Shown in pieces: positions 1 to 8,769 of a stretch of DNA of 17,896 nt; within the stretch, counting starts at the first letter, position 1, and each line of letters starts with the position of its first letter. The position numbers and the translations under genes are program-made. The notes beneath the pieces were generated by a model. It was given only the letters and a program-made list of their open reading frames with translations. It was not told where the DNA came from and ran no database searches. Origin of the DNA: CAILLO01 sp964579735. Its GTDB lineage: Bacteria > Bacillota > Clostridia > Saccharofermentanales > UBA5734. The DNA is taken from contig CAZOHH010000047.1 in NCBI GenBank assembly GCA_964579735.1, positions 1 through 17,896 of the forward strand. The letters run 5' to 3'.

Positions 1-1
1 G

Positions 2-55
2 ATCTCGACCGCGGCCGCCTGCCGCGCCCTGCGGGAGATGCTGCTGCTGATGTAG
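2..55 (+). CDS. Possible 3' end of an unknown gene (partial)
   Basis: One plus-strand frame is open from the window edge to a TAG at 53-55 and reads ISTAACRALREMLLLM. The composition (amphipathic, Leu/Met-rich) is compatible with a protein C-terminus, and the frame would end just before the convergent gene that stops at 57. Eighteen codons are too few to name a family, and an open frame of this length occurs easily by chance in GC-rich DNA. Confidence 0.3.
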   Translation: MSTAAACRALREMLLLM

Positions 56-56
56 T

Positions 57-947
57 TCAATCCGCGACCGGCGTCTCCAGCCCGAGCTTCCGCCTCGCCA
101 TCCTCGCGGTCCAGAGATTGTTCCCGTGCGCCGCGACGTATTCGAGGGACTCCTTGGCTCCGGACTCGTCGCCGGCCGCCTCGTAGACGCTCGCCAGGAT
201 GCTGCGGGTTTCCACGCGCTCGTATTCGTTGCGGCACGTGGGTAGGACCGCTTCGAAGAATTCGCGCGCACCCTCGAAATTCCCCTCGGCTATCCGGATC
301 CTGTAGTCCAGCCGATCCAGCCGATTCCGATACGTCGCGAGTAGACGGTGCTCGGACACGAGGGCGGGTTCCATCCGGGCCATCTCGTCCCGAAACCCTT
401 TCGCCGCCTCCACGTCTTGAAGACCGAGTCGCGCGGCTGCCCGGTTGTGGGCGATGACCGCAAGGGTCAGCGCCATCCGCGGACCCTTCCCGGACGGCTG
501 CAGGTTTTCGAGGATGCCCCAGGCCTTTTCGAAATCGCCTCGGGTGATGAGCCCGACCGCGAAATCGTTGCGGATCATCACGCGGGCGGCCGCGGGGGCC
601 GATGCGACGGAAAGCAGCGGGGCGGCCGCCGCGAGGAAGCGGTCCGGGTCGCAGTCGTCGTAAAGAGGAGCGAGAATCCGCCGATATTTCGCAAGGGCAA
701 GCAGATTGACCGCCATGACCGAGAGGAATATGCCGAGGATCACGACCGCACTCCAGACCAGGAGGTCCGCCGTGGAGCTCCCGAGGTCGAACAGCGGCTC
801 GACGAGGCGGAGCGTCGGCATCATGACGCCGTCGACCTCCATCGAGAGGAACGGCCAGGCAAGCAGCGTCTGGCTGGCGAACAGCAGCAGAAAGAAGGAG
901 CAGAGCACCCAGTACAGGATCCGGGTAGAGCGGAAGAGCTTGTGCAT
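57..947 (-). CDS. Membrane-anchored TPR-like protein
   Basis: This 296-residue protein has two predicted membrane helices (about residues 9-32 and 60-84) joined by a loop of roughly 27 residues. A short basic stretch (KYRR) follows the second helix, so the tail is probably cytosolic. From about residue 100 the sequence is a run of short helical pairs rich in Ala, Leu, Arg and Glu (for example RNDFAVGLITRGDFEKAWGIL and the block ending AGDESGAKESLEYV), typical of divergent tetratricopeptide repeats that bind partner proteins. There is no catalytic motif. It starts 4 bases after the fic stop codon, so the two are almost certainly co-transcribed and may work together; a membrane scaffold or partner for the Fic enzyme is inference only. 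I do not recognise a named family. Confidence 0.75.
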   Translation of the reverse strand: MHKLFRSTRILYWVLCSFFLLLFASQTLLAWPFLSMEVDGVMMPTLRLVEPLFDLGSSTADLLVWSAVVILGIFLSVMAVNLLALAKYRRILAPLYDDCDPDRFLAAAAPLLSVASAPAAARVMIRNDFAVGLITRGDFEKAWGILENLQPSGKGPRMALTLAVIAHNRAAARLGLQDVEAAKGFRDEMARMEPALVSEHRLLATYRNRLDRLDYRIRIAEGNFEGAREFFEAVLPTCRNEYERVETRSILASVYEAAGDESGAKESLEYVAAHGNNLWTARMARRKLGLETPVAD

Positions 948-951
948 GGCG

Positions 952-2454
952 TCACCCCAACTCGTAGCCGTCTCGGACGGCCTGTTCCATGGCTCCGATT
1001 TCCTCGTCCGTCAGGTAAGCGAAGTGCGACTCACGCTTTCTTGCGGAAAGACGACCCTGATTCTGCAGGCATAGGCCGATGAACAGGTCGATCTGCGCGT
1101 CCGGCATGTCGACGATGGCCTGAATCGAGCGGCGGGTCCTGTCGTAGTTCGAGAGGAAACCGAGTTCTTCGACGAGTTCGGTTTCAATTGCCTTCTTCAT
1201 GAAACCATACAGGGACTCCGTTTGGGAAGTCAGGTCCATGAAGCGATAGAGCCCTCCGGTATCCCCATCGACTTCCAGGCGTCCTCGAACGTCCATCTGG
1301 AAGCGGACACGCGCCATCAGCGGCTTCGAGAAGGCTTCCAGGGTTCGGTCGTATTCACGCGGATCCTTCAGGATCGCAGCGGAGACCGGGAACATCAGAC
1401 CATCCGGAACGACCTGTCGCAGCGACAGGATGTTGTGGATCAGGAAGCGATGAAGTCGGCCGTTTCCGTCGAGGAACGGGTGGAGATAGACGAAACCGAA
1501 CGAGATCACGGCGGCATGTATGACGGCTGGAACCCCGCTGTCCATCAAGCGTCGGTGACATGCGACGAGGCCCTCCATCAAATCCGGGACATCCGTCGGT
1601 TTCGGGCAGACATAGTGGACGACCTGACGTGTGAGTGAAACGGACTGCCCGACATAATTCTGATCCGTGCGATAGCCTGGTTCCGCGAAGCGCGGGTCGA
1701 CGATCTGGTTCTGTATTCCGACGAGCGCAGTCGGTTCACAGAAGTCGCGCTCCTCTGCCTTCTTCAGTAGATCGACGAATTTCTCCGTGCGATTCCCTTC
1801 CAGTCTGATGTTCTCGATCAGGAAGGACGAGCGGGTTTCCTTCGTATAGAGATAATTCAAGGCACGGTGAAGCAGGTCCGGCGGGTAGTCGCGGACCAGC
1901 TCTTCGGTGCGGGCTCGGATATCCAGCGACTCCCACTCGACGAGTTCTTCCGTTCTCCGGACCATCGGGCAGAAGGCCGGCGTGCCGAGGAGATTGTCCA
2001 GAACTCTTTGTCGTCCGATACGGATCGGCTTGTTCGATGCATAGTACTTTTCCACTTCCAGGAGGGCGATGTAGTTCCCCTGATGGAGATCCGGCAAGGG
2101 TAGCGTCCGGTTCATCAGGATCTCATACAGATACCAGATCTTGCGTGAATAGATTCCTGTTGGTTTCGAAGAGACGAATCCGACGATCTCCTCTTCGGGA
2201 ATCACCGTGAATAGAGCGTACAGCACTCCAAGATCGATGCCATCGTTCTTGATGGCGAATTCTAGATGGTCTCCTACGAGATCTCCTGGCCAATAGGCGA
2301 GCGGATAGGTTGCCTCAACACGGTCGCCGGTTCTGACGATGCGGAACACTCCGGTAGAGCCGACGGCGGAGTGGTGCGGATTCGGAATCGGATCCACTCC
2401 ATATCGTTCGATGAGGAAATCATAACCAGCGGGTCGGAAACCTGAATAGCTCAT
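952..2454 (-). CDS. Fic-domain protein (probable AMPylase), class II
   Basis: Fic enzymes transfer AMP, or other nucleotide-derived groups, onto target proteins. In this 500-residue protein the catalytic motif HPFLDGNGR spans residues 325-333 with the catalytic His325, the Asp329 and the ATP-binding Gly/Asn/Arg intact. An inhibitory helix motif S210-xxx-E214-N215 precedes the Fic core, matching the [S/T]xxxE[G/N] signature of class II Fic proteins that inhibit themselves. About 190 residues of unassigned N-terminal sequence come first, and a helical tail of about 110 residues ends the protein, in the position where many Fic proteins carry a winged helix. I chose the ATG at 2454 over an upstream in-frame ATG at 2487 because AAGGAG lies six bases before it. 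A promoter lies upstream at 2514-2542. No separate antitoxin gene is present. Base composition looks somewhat less GC-rich than the ABC and ATPase genes, which may hint at transfer. The target is unknown. Confidence 0.93.
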   Translation of the reverse strand: MSYSGFRPAGYDFLIERYGVDPIPNPHHSAVGSTGVFRIVRTGDRVEATYPLAYWPGDLVGDHLEFAIKNDGIDLGVLYALFTVIPEEEIVGFVSSKPTGIYSRKIWYLYEILMNRTLPLPDLHQGNYIALLEVEKYYASNKPIRIGRQRVLDNLLGTPAFCPMVRRTEELVEWESLDIRARTEELVRDYPPDLLHRALNYLYTKETRSSFLIENIRLEGNRTEKFVDLLKKAEERDFCEPTALVGIQNQIVDPRFAEPGYRTDQNYVGQSVSLTRQVVHYVCPKPTDVPDLMEGLVACHRRLMDSGVPAVIHAAVISFGFVYLHPFLDGNGRLHRFLIHNILSLRQVVPDGLMFPVSAAILKDPREYDRTLEAFSKPLMARVRFQMDVRGRLEVDGDTGGLYRFMDLTSQTESLYGFMKKAIETELVEELGFLSNYDRTRRSIQAIVDMPDAQIDLFIGLCLQNQGRLSARKRESHFAYLTDEEIGAMEQAVRDGYELG

Positions 2455-2474
2455 CGGCTGCTCCTTCAAAACCT

Positions 2475-2613
2475 TTACGGAATCCAATAAACAATTACGA
2501 AATGGTATATCCGATTATAAACCGTTACAGAACGGAAGTCGACTGCAGGAAACGTTGCGAAGAACGGATTTCCTTTCGAAACGGGCTTTGTGCTCGAGAA
2601 ATCGTTACAAACG
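2475..2613. repeat. Phased CGTTAC-like motif array
   Basis: Five related short motifs start at 2475 (TTACGGAAT), 2495 (TTACGAAAT), 2525 (TTACAGAAC), 2555 (TTGCGAAGAAC) and 2605 (TTACAAACG). The offsets are 20, 30, 30 and 50 bases, all multiples of ten, so all would face the same side of the helix. The last three are inverted repeats of the form CGTT-N-AACG: 2522-2535 (CCGTT-ACAG-AACGG), 2553-2566 and 2603-2613. The 2522-2535 palindrome lies between the -35 and -10 boxes of the fic promoter, as an operator would. The binding protein is not identified. Confidence 0.5.
2514..2542 (-). promoter_or_regulatory. Sigma70-like promoter of the fic operon
   Basis: On the minus strand a perfect TATAAT (2514-2519) lies 17 bases downstream of TCGACT (2537-2542, four of six consensus matches). 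The predicted start near 2507 gives a leader of about 53 bases before the fic ATG. The perfect palindrome 2522-2535 lies in the spacer, which suggests repression by a DNA-binding protein. Confidence 0.6.
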
Positions 2614-2647
2614 ACTCCAATTACTACCTCTTCCATCCTTCAGCGCC

Positions 2648-2668
2648 CTGATGTACGATATCCATCAG
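2648..2668. repeat. Inverted repeat upstream of the ABC exporter genes
   Basis: CTGATG (2648-2653) and CATCAG (2663-2668) are perfect 6-base arms around a 9-base centre containing GATATC. It lies 42 bases before the ABC ATPase start and could be an operator or a small leader hairpin. I see no convincing -35/-10 pair for the ABC genes nearby. Confidence 0.3.
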
Positions 2669-2709
2669 TGTCCCCATCGGCGTCCCCCATGCGAAAGGAA
2701 GGCACTCCC

Positions 2710-3449
<740 letters not shown>

Positions 3450-3453
<4 letters not shown>

Positions 3454-5171
3454 AGACCATGTTCCGGCTGACCTGGCTCATGTTGAAGGCCTACGGACTC
3501 GGGATGGGCGGCGATACGAAGCGCGCCGACATGCGCAAGCCCTCCCCGACGGGTGAACCGCCGAAGCCCCGCCGCCGCTTCCCCGTGGCCCTGCTGTTCC
3601 CGCTGCTCTTCGCGCCTATTGCGGTCTCGCTCGCCGCCTTCGCCAACATTCTCTACGACGCCCTCGAGGGGTTCGGCCTCCAGGCCGCCATCCTCGGCAC
3701 CGCGACCGGCGCCGGGGCGGTCGTCGTCTTCTTCTTCGGCGTCTTCTACGTGCTCAGCATCTTCTACTTCTCCAGCGACGTCGAGAAACTCCTCCCCCTG
3801 CCCCTGCGCGCCTTCGAGATCCTCGGCGCCAAGTTCCTCGTCACGACCGTCTACGAGTACATCGGCGCCCTCCTGATCACCGGCCCGCTCTACATCACCT
3901 ACGGCATCCGCAGCGGTGCCGGCCCCGCTTTCTACGTCATCGCGACCCTCGTCTACCTGCTGTTGCCCGTGATTCCGCTCGCGATAGCCTCCATCCTGGT
4001 CATGGCCGTCATGCGCTTCACGCCCTTCGCACGAAACCGCGACGTGTTCAACATCGTCGTCAGCCTGCTGATCCTCGTCCTCGCCCTCGGCTTCAACGTC
4101 GGCATGCAGAAGCTGATCGGCATCTCGGACCCGAACCTCATCACGAAGCTGCTCGGCCAGGACGGCGGCAGCATCGCCAAGATCACCAGCAGCATGTTCC
4201 CCGGCACCGGCTTCGCCGCGAGCGCCCTCGCAACGGCCGGCAGCCTGGAGAGCCTGGGGAATCTCCTCCTCTTCGTCCTCATCTGCGCCGCCGCCTTCGG
4301 CGCCTTCCTGTTCGCCGGCCACTTCCTCTATTTCGCCGGCGTGCTCGGCGCCGGGTCCGCGACCTCGCGCAGCCGCCGCCTCACCGACTCCCAGCTCGCC
4401 CGCGGCACGGCGTCGGCAAACGTCGTCGTCACGTACGTCCGCAAGGAGCTGCGCATCCTGGTCCGTACCCCGATCTTCCTCCTGAACAACGTGATCATGA
4501 ACTTCATGTTCCCGTTCTTCCTCCTGATCCCCTTCGCCGCCGGCGGCAGCGGGGATGCGGACCTCGAGGGACTGCTGACCCTCGTCCGAAGCGGCGTCTT
4601 CGCCAAGGGCACGGAAATGGCAGCGCCCGCGCTGGCGGTCTGCTTCGGCCTCATGGTCTTCGCCTCGTCCACCAACGGCATCGCGGCCTCCGCGCTCTCC
4701 CGCGATGGGTCGAGCGCCTGGTTCATGAAGACCATCCCCATGTCCTACTCCCGGCAGATCTACTGCAAGGTCGCGACCGGCGTGCTGCTTTCCCTTTGCG
4801 CGACGCTGATCTCCACCATTTTCGTCTGCGTACTGATCGCCCCGCCCGTCTGGTTCGTCGGGCTTCTCCTCGTCGCCGCGCTGATCGGCGCCGTCATGCC
4901 CAACGTCGTCGGCATCCTCTTCGACCTGCGCTGGCCGAAACTGAACTGGGACAACGAGCAGAAGGCCGTCAAGCAGAACCTCAACGTGCTGTACGAGATG
5001 TTCGTAGCGTTCGTCGTCATCGCGGCCGCAATCGTCCCCGTCTTCGTCTGGCAGCTGCCCTTCGCCGCCGGTGTCGCCATCATCTTCGGCGTCCCGCTCC
5101 TCGTCACCGCCGCCGCCGTCTGGCTCCTCCGCGCCAGAGGTGCCGCCTGGGTCGTCGCTTTGGATATGTAG
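3450..5171 (+). CDS. ABC exporter permease, 12-helix
   Basis: This 573-residue membrane protein overlaps the ATPase gene by 4 bases (ATGA), so the two are translationally coupled and form one transporter. About twelve hydrophobic segments are visible, roughly at 45-68, 82-106, 134-152, 160-187, 201-220, 270-299, 341-363, 388-412, 439-464, 465-490, 513-534 and 538-560. The two halves look related: each has a cytosolic segment with a similar pattern before a helix (SDVEKLLPLPLRAFEILGAK near 109-128 and GSSAWFMKTIPMSYSRQIYC near 420-439). A cytosolic block PKLNWDNEQKAVKQNLN (496-512) is, as I recall, characteristic of the putative ABC-exporter family often annotated as ABC-2 permeases. Substrate cannot be inferred. 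No terminator is visible before the V-ATPase operon, so read-through is possible. Confidence 0.85.
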
Positions 5172-5204
5172 AGCACGTATTTCCAAAAAATCGCATGGTC
5201 TTCC

Positions 5205-5234
5205 TTGTCCACCCGTGCCCCTTTCATGTACACT
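5205..5234 (+). promoter_or_regulatory. Candidate promoter of the V-ATPase operon
   Basis: TTGTCC (5205-5210) and TACACT (5229-5234) are separated by 18 bases, each with four of six consensus matches. The position, about 48 bases before the first ATPase gene and in the only sizeable gap upstream of the operon, supports it. The -10 overlaps the near-palindrome GTACACTGTAC, which could bind a regulator. Confidence 0.4.
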
Positions 5235-5282
5235 GTACCCGGATTAGACTTCCAACCGCTCTGGCGGGGATGGGGCACGAAG

Positions 5283-5639
5283 ATGACAGAAGACGCACCG
5301 GTCGGAATCCACTCCGATTTCAAGTTTCTCGACAGGATTCGTGAAGAGGAACGGGAAGCCGTCCGCATCGTTGCATCCCGACGAGCCGAGACGGAAGCCG
5401 CGTTGGCTTCGGCTCGTGAAGACGCTCAACGGCGTCTGGATCAGGTCCGCTCAGAGCTCGAGCGGGAAAGGCAGCTCCGAATGCAATCGGCTTTGGATGC
5501 CGCCACCGTCCGTCTCGACGAAGAGCGTTCGGCAGCCGAAGCGGAATCCGCACTCCTCCTGTCCTCCGGCTCGGCGAAAGTGACCCTTGCGGTCCCAGCC
5601 CTTGCGGAAAGGATCATCAAACTGCATGCCGATCGTTAA
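5283..5639 (+). CDS. ntpF: V-type ATPase peripheral-stalk subunit G/H-like (NtpF-like)
   Basis: This 118-residue protein is almost wholly a charged helix rich in Arg, Glu and Ala (about residues 15-90, for example IREEEREAVRIVASRRAE), as expected for the G/H (NtpF, AhaH) coiled-coil subunit that pairs with subunit E to form the peripheral stalk holding the catalytic head against subunit I. Sequence alone is weak evidence for this low-complexity family, but its place as first gene before I, K and E matches ntpF in Enterococcus hirae. I chose the ATG at 5283 because a purine-rich GGGGATGGGG precedes it and the coiled coil starts soon after; a TTG at 5205 in the same frame would run through the promoter. 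Its 3' end overlaps the next gene by 14 bases. Confidence 0.85.
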   Translation: MTEDAPVGIHSDFKFLDRIREEEREAVRIVASRRAETEAALASAREDAQRRLDQVRSELERERQLRMQSALDAATVRLDEERSAAEAESALLLSSGSAKVTLAVPALAERIIKLHADR

Positions 5640-7629
5640 GATGAGCCGCTTTACCCTCGTTGGGCTGCTCTCGGAAAGAGAAGTCGTCCTTCAGGCGCTC
5701 CAGCGTCTTGGAGCCGTCCAGATCGAGGACGCCTCAGCCAGTCTGGTTTCTTCAGTCGCGGATGACAAGGATTCCACCTCTCCTTCTTCCCTCGTTGCTT
5801 CACGGGTCGAGGTACAGACGGCCGAAGGGTGCACGGTCCGATTGGCTTCCATGATCGCGAACACCGTTCGCGCCTTGCCGAAGAAGAAGTCCCTCTTCAC
5901 GATTCGCAGAAAGGTCAAGAAGTCCGTCTTCGAAGAGGCGGTTTCCCGCGAAAAGGAGATCTGGGACGTCGTCGAGCGTCTCGAGAAGACCTTCTCACGC
6001 ATCGCGCATCTTCGTGGCCAGCGCTCCCGTTTGACTGCCGCGCTCGATGTCCTCGAACCTTGGCGCGACATTCCCTTCGATCTCTCCGAGGACGGAACCG
6101 AACGTGTCCGAGTCTGGATCGGCTCCATGCCGGCTGGCGAGCGGTTCGATGACTTCCAGTCGGAACTGGCTGCCCGACATGCGGAAAGCCACATCGTCGT
6201 CCTTCCTCCGTTCGCCGTCGCTTCGCCGTCCTCCAAGGTCGACGAACCCGTCCGTTTCCTTGTCGCTGTGATGCGCGAAGAGGAGGAGGATGTTCGCTCC
6301 CTGCTCAAGAGCCACGCCTTTCTTCAGATTCCCGCGCACGGGGAGCGCGGGACGCCTGCTGAAGTCTGCGCAAGACTTCAGGACGAACTCGCCGGAATCG
6401 AAATAGAGATCGACGAGAACGAAGTCGCGTGCGTGACGATGGGCACCGCGTCCCTCGTGGACTTCGAGATCCTCCACGACCTGTGGTTCATGAAGCTCGA
6501 GCATGCGAACGCCAATACGCGACTCGGGGAGACGGGCAGCACCTTCGTCATCTCCGGATGGGTGCCGGTCGGTCTCTCCGAGAAAGTCGAACAGGGGCTT
6601 CACTCGCACTTCACCGTCGCCATCGAAACACGACCGCCGATGCCGGGTGAGGATTTCCCCGTTCTCTTGAAGAACCACCCGCTGGTGCGGCCCTACGAAG
6701 TCATCACCGAGATGTTCAGCACGCCTTCAACCGGCGAAATCGACCCGAACCCGCTCCTGGCGCCCTTCTTCTTCGTCCTGTTCGGCCTCATGCTCGGGGA
6801 TGCGGGATACGGATTGCTGCTGGCGGCCGGTTCTGCGGTGCTCGTCTGGGGGGTCGGCGTACAGGGGAACATGCGACGCATGTGCCTTCTCTTCATCCAG
6901 GGCAGTTTCGCAGGCATCGTCTCTGGATTGATGTTCGGGAGCTTCTTCGGCGATATCGTCACCGTCACGAGCCAGAATCGGTTTTCCTTTCCGACCTTGT
7001 GGTTCAACCCGCTGACGGACCCGATCCGCATGCTTGCCTTTTCCATGATCCTCGGCGTCCTGCACATCCTCACGGGAATGTGCGCCAAGGCCTACGTCCT
7101 GATCCTCAAGGGAAAATTGATCGACGCGGTCCTGGACGTCGGTTCCTGGTTCGCCCTCTTCCTCGGGTTCGGTCTCCTCGCGGTCGGTGGCATCGTCGGC
7201 ACGATTGGAACCGGGCTCGTGCTTGTCGCCGTTCTCTCCATCATCTGGTTCAGCGCTCGCGACTCGAAGAAACCCGCCATACGGATCTTCAAGGGAATCT
7301 ACAACCTCTATGGCATCACCGGTTACTTCGGGGACGTGCTCTCCTATTCGCGCATCATGGCGCTCGGTCTCGCCGGTGGCGTCATCGCCATGGTCATCAA
7401 CAAGATGGGCTCGATCGGCGGGTTCGGTTTCTTCGGCATCGTCGTCTTCATCGTCGTGGCGGTCTTCGGGCACGCGCTGAACCTGGCGCTTTCGACCCTG
7501 GGCGCCTATGTCCATACGAGCCGGCTTCAATACGTCGAGTTCTTCGGAAAATTCTACGAGGGTGGTGGGCTTGCATGGGCGCCGCTGCGCTCGCGTACGA
7601 AATACACGGAAATCGTGTCAAACGACTAG
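5626..7629 (+). CDS. ntpI: V-type ATPase subunit I (a-subunit homologue)
   Basis: This 667-residue stator subunit forms the ion half-channels next to the K ring and anchors the peripheral stalks. The first half (about 1-340) is a soluble, charged, partly coiled-coil domain; the second half has seven or eight membrane helices starting near LLAPFFFVLFGLMLGDAGYG. The essential ion-path arginine is Arg576 within the conserved block LSYSRIMALGLAGG. The final block (NLALSTLGAYVHTSRLQYVEFFGKFYEGGG) is classic for the family. I chose the ATG at 5626 because GGAAAGGA lies upstream and the protein then begins MPIVKMSRFTLVGL, like other I subunits; an ATG at 5641 is the alternative. It overlaps the preceding gene, indicating coupled translation. 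Confidence 0.97.
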   Translation: MPIVKMSRFTLVGLLSEREVVLQALQRLGAVQIEDASASLVSSVADDKDSTSPSSLVASRVEVQTAEGCTVRLASMIANTVRALPKKKSLFTIRRKVKKSVFEEAVSREKEIWDVVERLEKTFSRIAHLRGQRSRLTAALDVLEPWRDIPFDLSEDGTERVRVWIGSMPAGERFDDFQSELAARHAESHIVVLPPFAVASPSSKVDEPVRFLVAVMREEEEDVRSLLKSHAFLQIPAHGERGTPAEVCARLQDELAGIEIEIDENEVACVTMGTASLVDFEILHDLWFMKLEHANANTRLGETGSTFVISGWVPVGLSEKVEQGLHSHFTVAIETRPPMPGEDFPVLLKNHPLVRPYEVITEMFSTPSTGEIDPNPLLAPFFFVLFGLMLGDAGYGLLLAAGSAVLVWGVGVQGNMRRMCLLFIQGSFAGIVSGLMFGSFFGDIVTVTSQNRFSFPTLWFNPLTDPIRMLAFSMILGVLHILTGMCAKAYVLILKGKLIDAVLDVGSWFALFLGFGLLAVGGIVGTIGTGLVLVAVLSIIWFSARDSKKPAIRIFKGIYNLYGITGYFGDVLSYSRIMALGLAGGVIAMVINKMGSIGGFGFFGIVVFIVVAVFGHALNLALSTLGAYVHTSRLQYVEFFGKFYEGGGLAWAPLRSRTKYTEIVSND

Positions 7630-7641
7630 GAGGAGGACGAC

Positions 7642-8148
7642 ATGGAGTTCATCAATGCACTGGCCAACACCTTTCTCAGCGGACCTGTCCTGGCATTTCT
7701 CGGTGCGGCACTCGCGGCAGCCGGTGGCGGCTGGGGTTCAGCCAAGGGAGTCGGCATCGCCGGTGAAGCGGCCGCCGGGGTCTTAAGCGAAAAACCCGAA
7801 CTCTTCGGCAAGGCGTTGATCCTGCAGGCTCTCCCGGGAACGCAGGGCATCTATGGACTGCTGACGTGGTTCATCGTCATGGCCCAGGCCGGCTTCCTCG
7901 ACGGCACCGCCGCGAATCTCACCACGCTCCAGGGCATGCAGTACTTTGCAGCCTGCCTCCCCGTCATTCTCGTGGAGTACTCGTCCGCCATCGCCCAGGG
8001 CCGGGTTTCCGCCAATGGCATCCTGATGCTCACGCGCAAGCCTGAGGAACAGTCCAAGGCGATCGTGCTGGCCGCCATGGTCGAAACCTACGCGATCCTC
8101 GCCCTGCTGGCCTCCATGTTGATGCTTCTCCTCGGCATCCAGAAATGA
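7642..8148 (+). CDS. ntpK: V-type ATPase subunit K, Na+-type rotor proteolipid
   Basis: This 168-residue protein has four membrane helices in two duplicated hairpins and builds the rotating ring. Only the second hairpin carries the ion-binding carboxylate (Glu148 in AAMVETYAIL), as in E. hirae NtpK and eukaryotic 16-kDa proteolipids; the short two-helix form seen in Thermus is absent. The five residues that bind Na+ in E. hirae NtpK (Leu61, Thr64, Gln65, Gln110, Glu139) have clear counterparts: Leu64, Thr67 and Gln68 in LPGTQG, Gln119 in AIAQG, and Glu148. This argues for Na+ rather than H+ transport. A strong AGGAGGAGG lies seven bases before the ATG. The gene overlaps the next by 4 bases. 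Confidence 0.97.
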   Translation: MEFINALANTFLSGPVLAFLGAALAAAGGGWGSAKGVGIAGEAAAGVLSEKPELFGKALILQALPGTQGIYGLLTWFIVMAQAGFLDGTAANLTTLQGMQYFAACLPVILVEYSSAIAQGRVSANGILMLTRKPEEQSKAIVLAAMVETYAILALLASMLMLLLGIQK

Positions 8149-8753
8149 CTGGGCTCGACGCCATCCTGTCCCGTATCCGCCTCGAAGCGGAAGCGCGCGC
8201 CGCGGAGATTTCCGAGGAGAGCCAAAGCGCCCTCCGGGAGCTCGAGCGGCAGACCGCCCTGGAGGCGGACCGCCTTCGTGTGGCTTCACTTGCACAGTCC
8301 GAAGCCGACATCGCGGCTCTGGATCGACGCACCGCTTCATCCCTCGCACTGGAAGCGCGCCGCATCCGACTCGCCGCCCGCCAACATCTGGTTGCGGAAG
8401 CCATACAGGGGGCCGTCGCCCGCCTCTCGAACCTACCCGCGTCGGAGCGCATCGCTCTTTACCTATCCTTCCTGGACGAGAGCGCAAAGGGAGGGGAGAC
8501 CGTCGCCTTTACCGCGGCCGACCTGACGAGTGGACTGGCGGCAACGGTGCTGGAGGAAGCGAACCGGAGATTACAGGCCCGACGACCAGGTTCCACGCCT
8601 CTTCGTTTCACCGAAGAGCCGAATGGGACAAAGGATGGCGGCTGTCTTGTCCTGTCCAAGGACGACATCGAGACCAACCTCACGTTCGACATGATCGTCC
8701 GTCAGAACCTCGAGGAGCTGGAGGCGCTCGCCGCCTCGCTCATCCTGGACTGA
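8145..8753 (+). CDS. ntpE: V-type ATPase subunit E
   Basis: This 202-residue peripheral-stalk subunit has a long Arg/Glu/Ala-rich helix (about residues 1-85) that would pair with the G/H-like subunit, and a globular C-terminal domain that binds the top of the catalytic head. The C-terminal motif GGCLVLSKDDIETNLTFD, followed by a final helix, is the family hallmark. The start ATG is fused to the K stop codon (ATGA), so translation is coupled. Length is normal for bacterial and archaeal E subunits. Confidence 0.94.
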   Translation: MTGLDAILSRIRLEAEARAAEISEESQSALRELERQTALEADRLRVASLAQSEADIAALDRRTASSLALEARRIRLAARQHLVAEAIQGAVARLSNLPASERIALYLSFLDESAKGGETVAFTAADLTSGLAATVLEEANRRLQARRPGSTPLRFTEEPNGTKDGGCLVLSKDDIETNLTFDMIVRQNLEELEALAASLILD

Positions 8754-8769
8754 CGAGCGGGTGGCGGGG

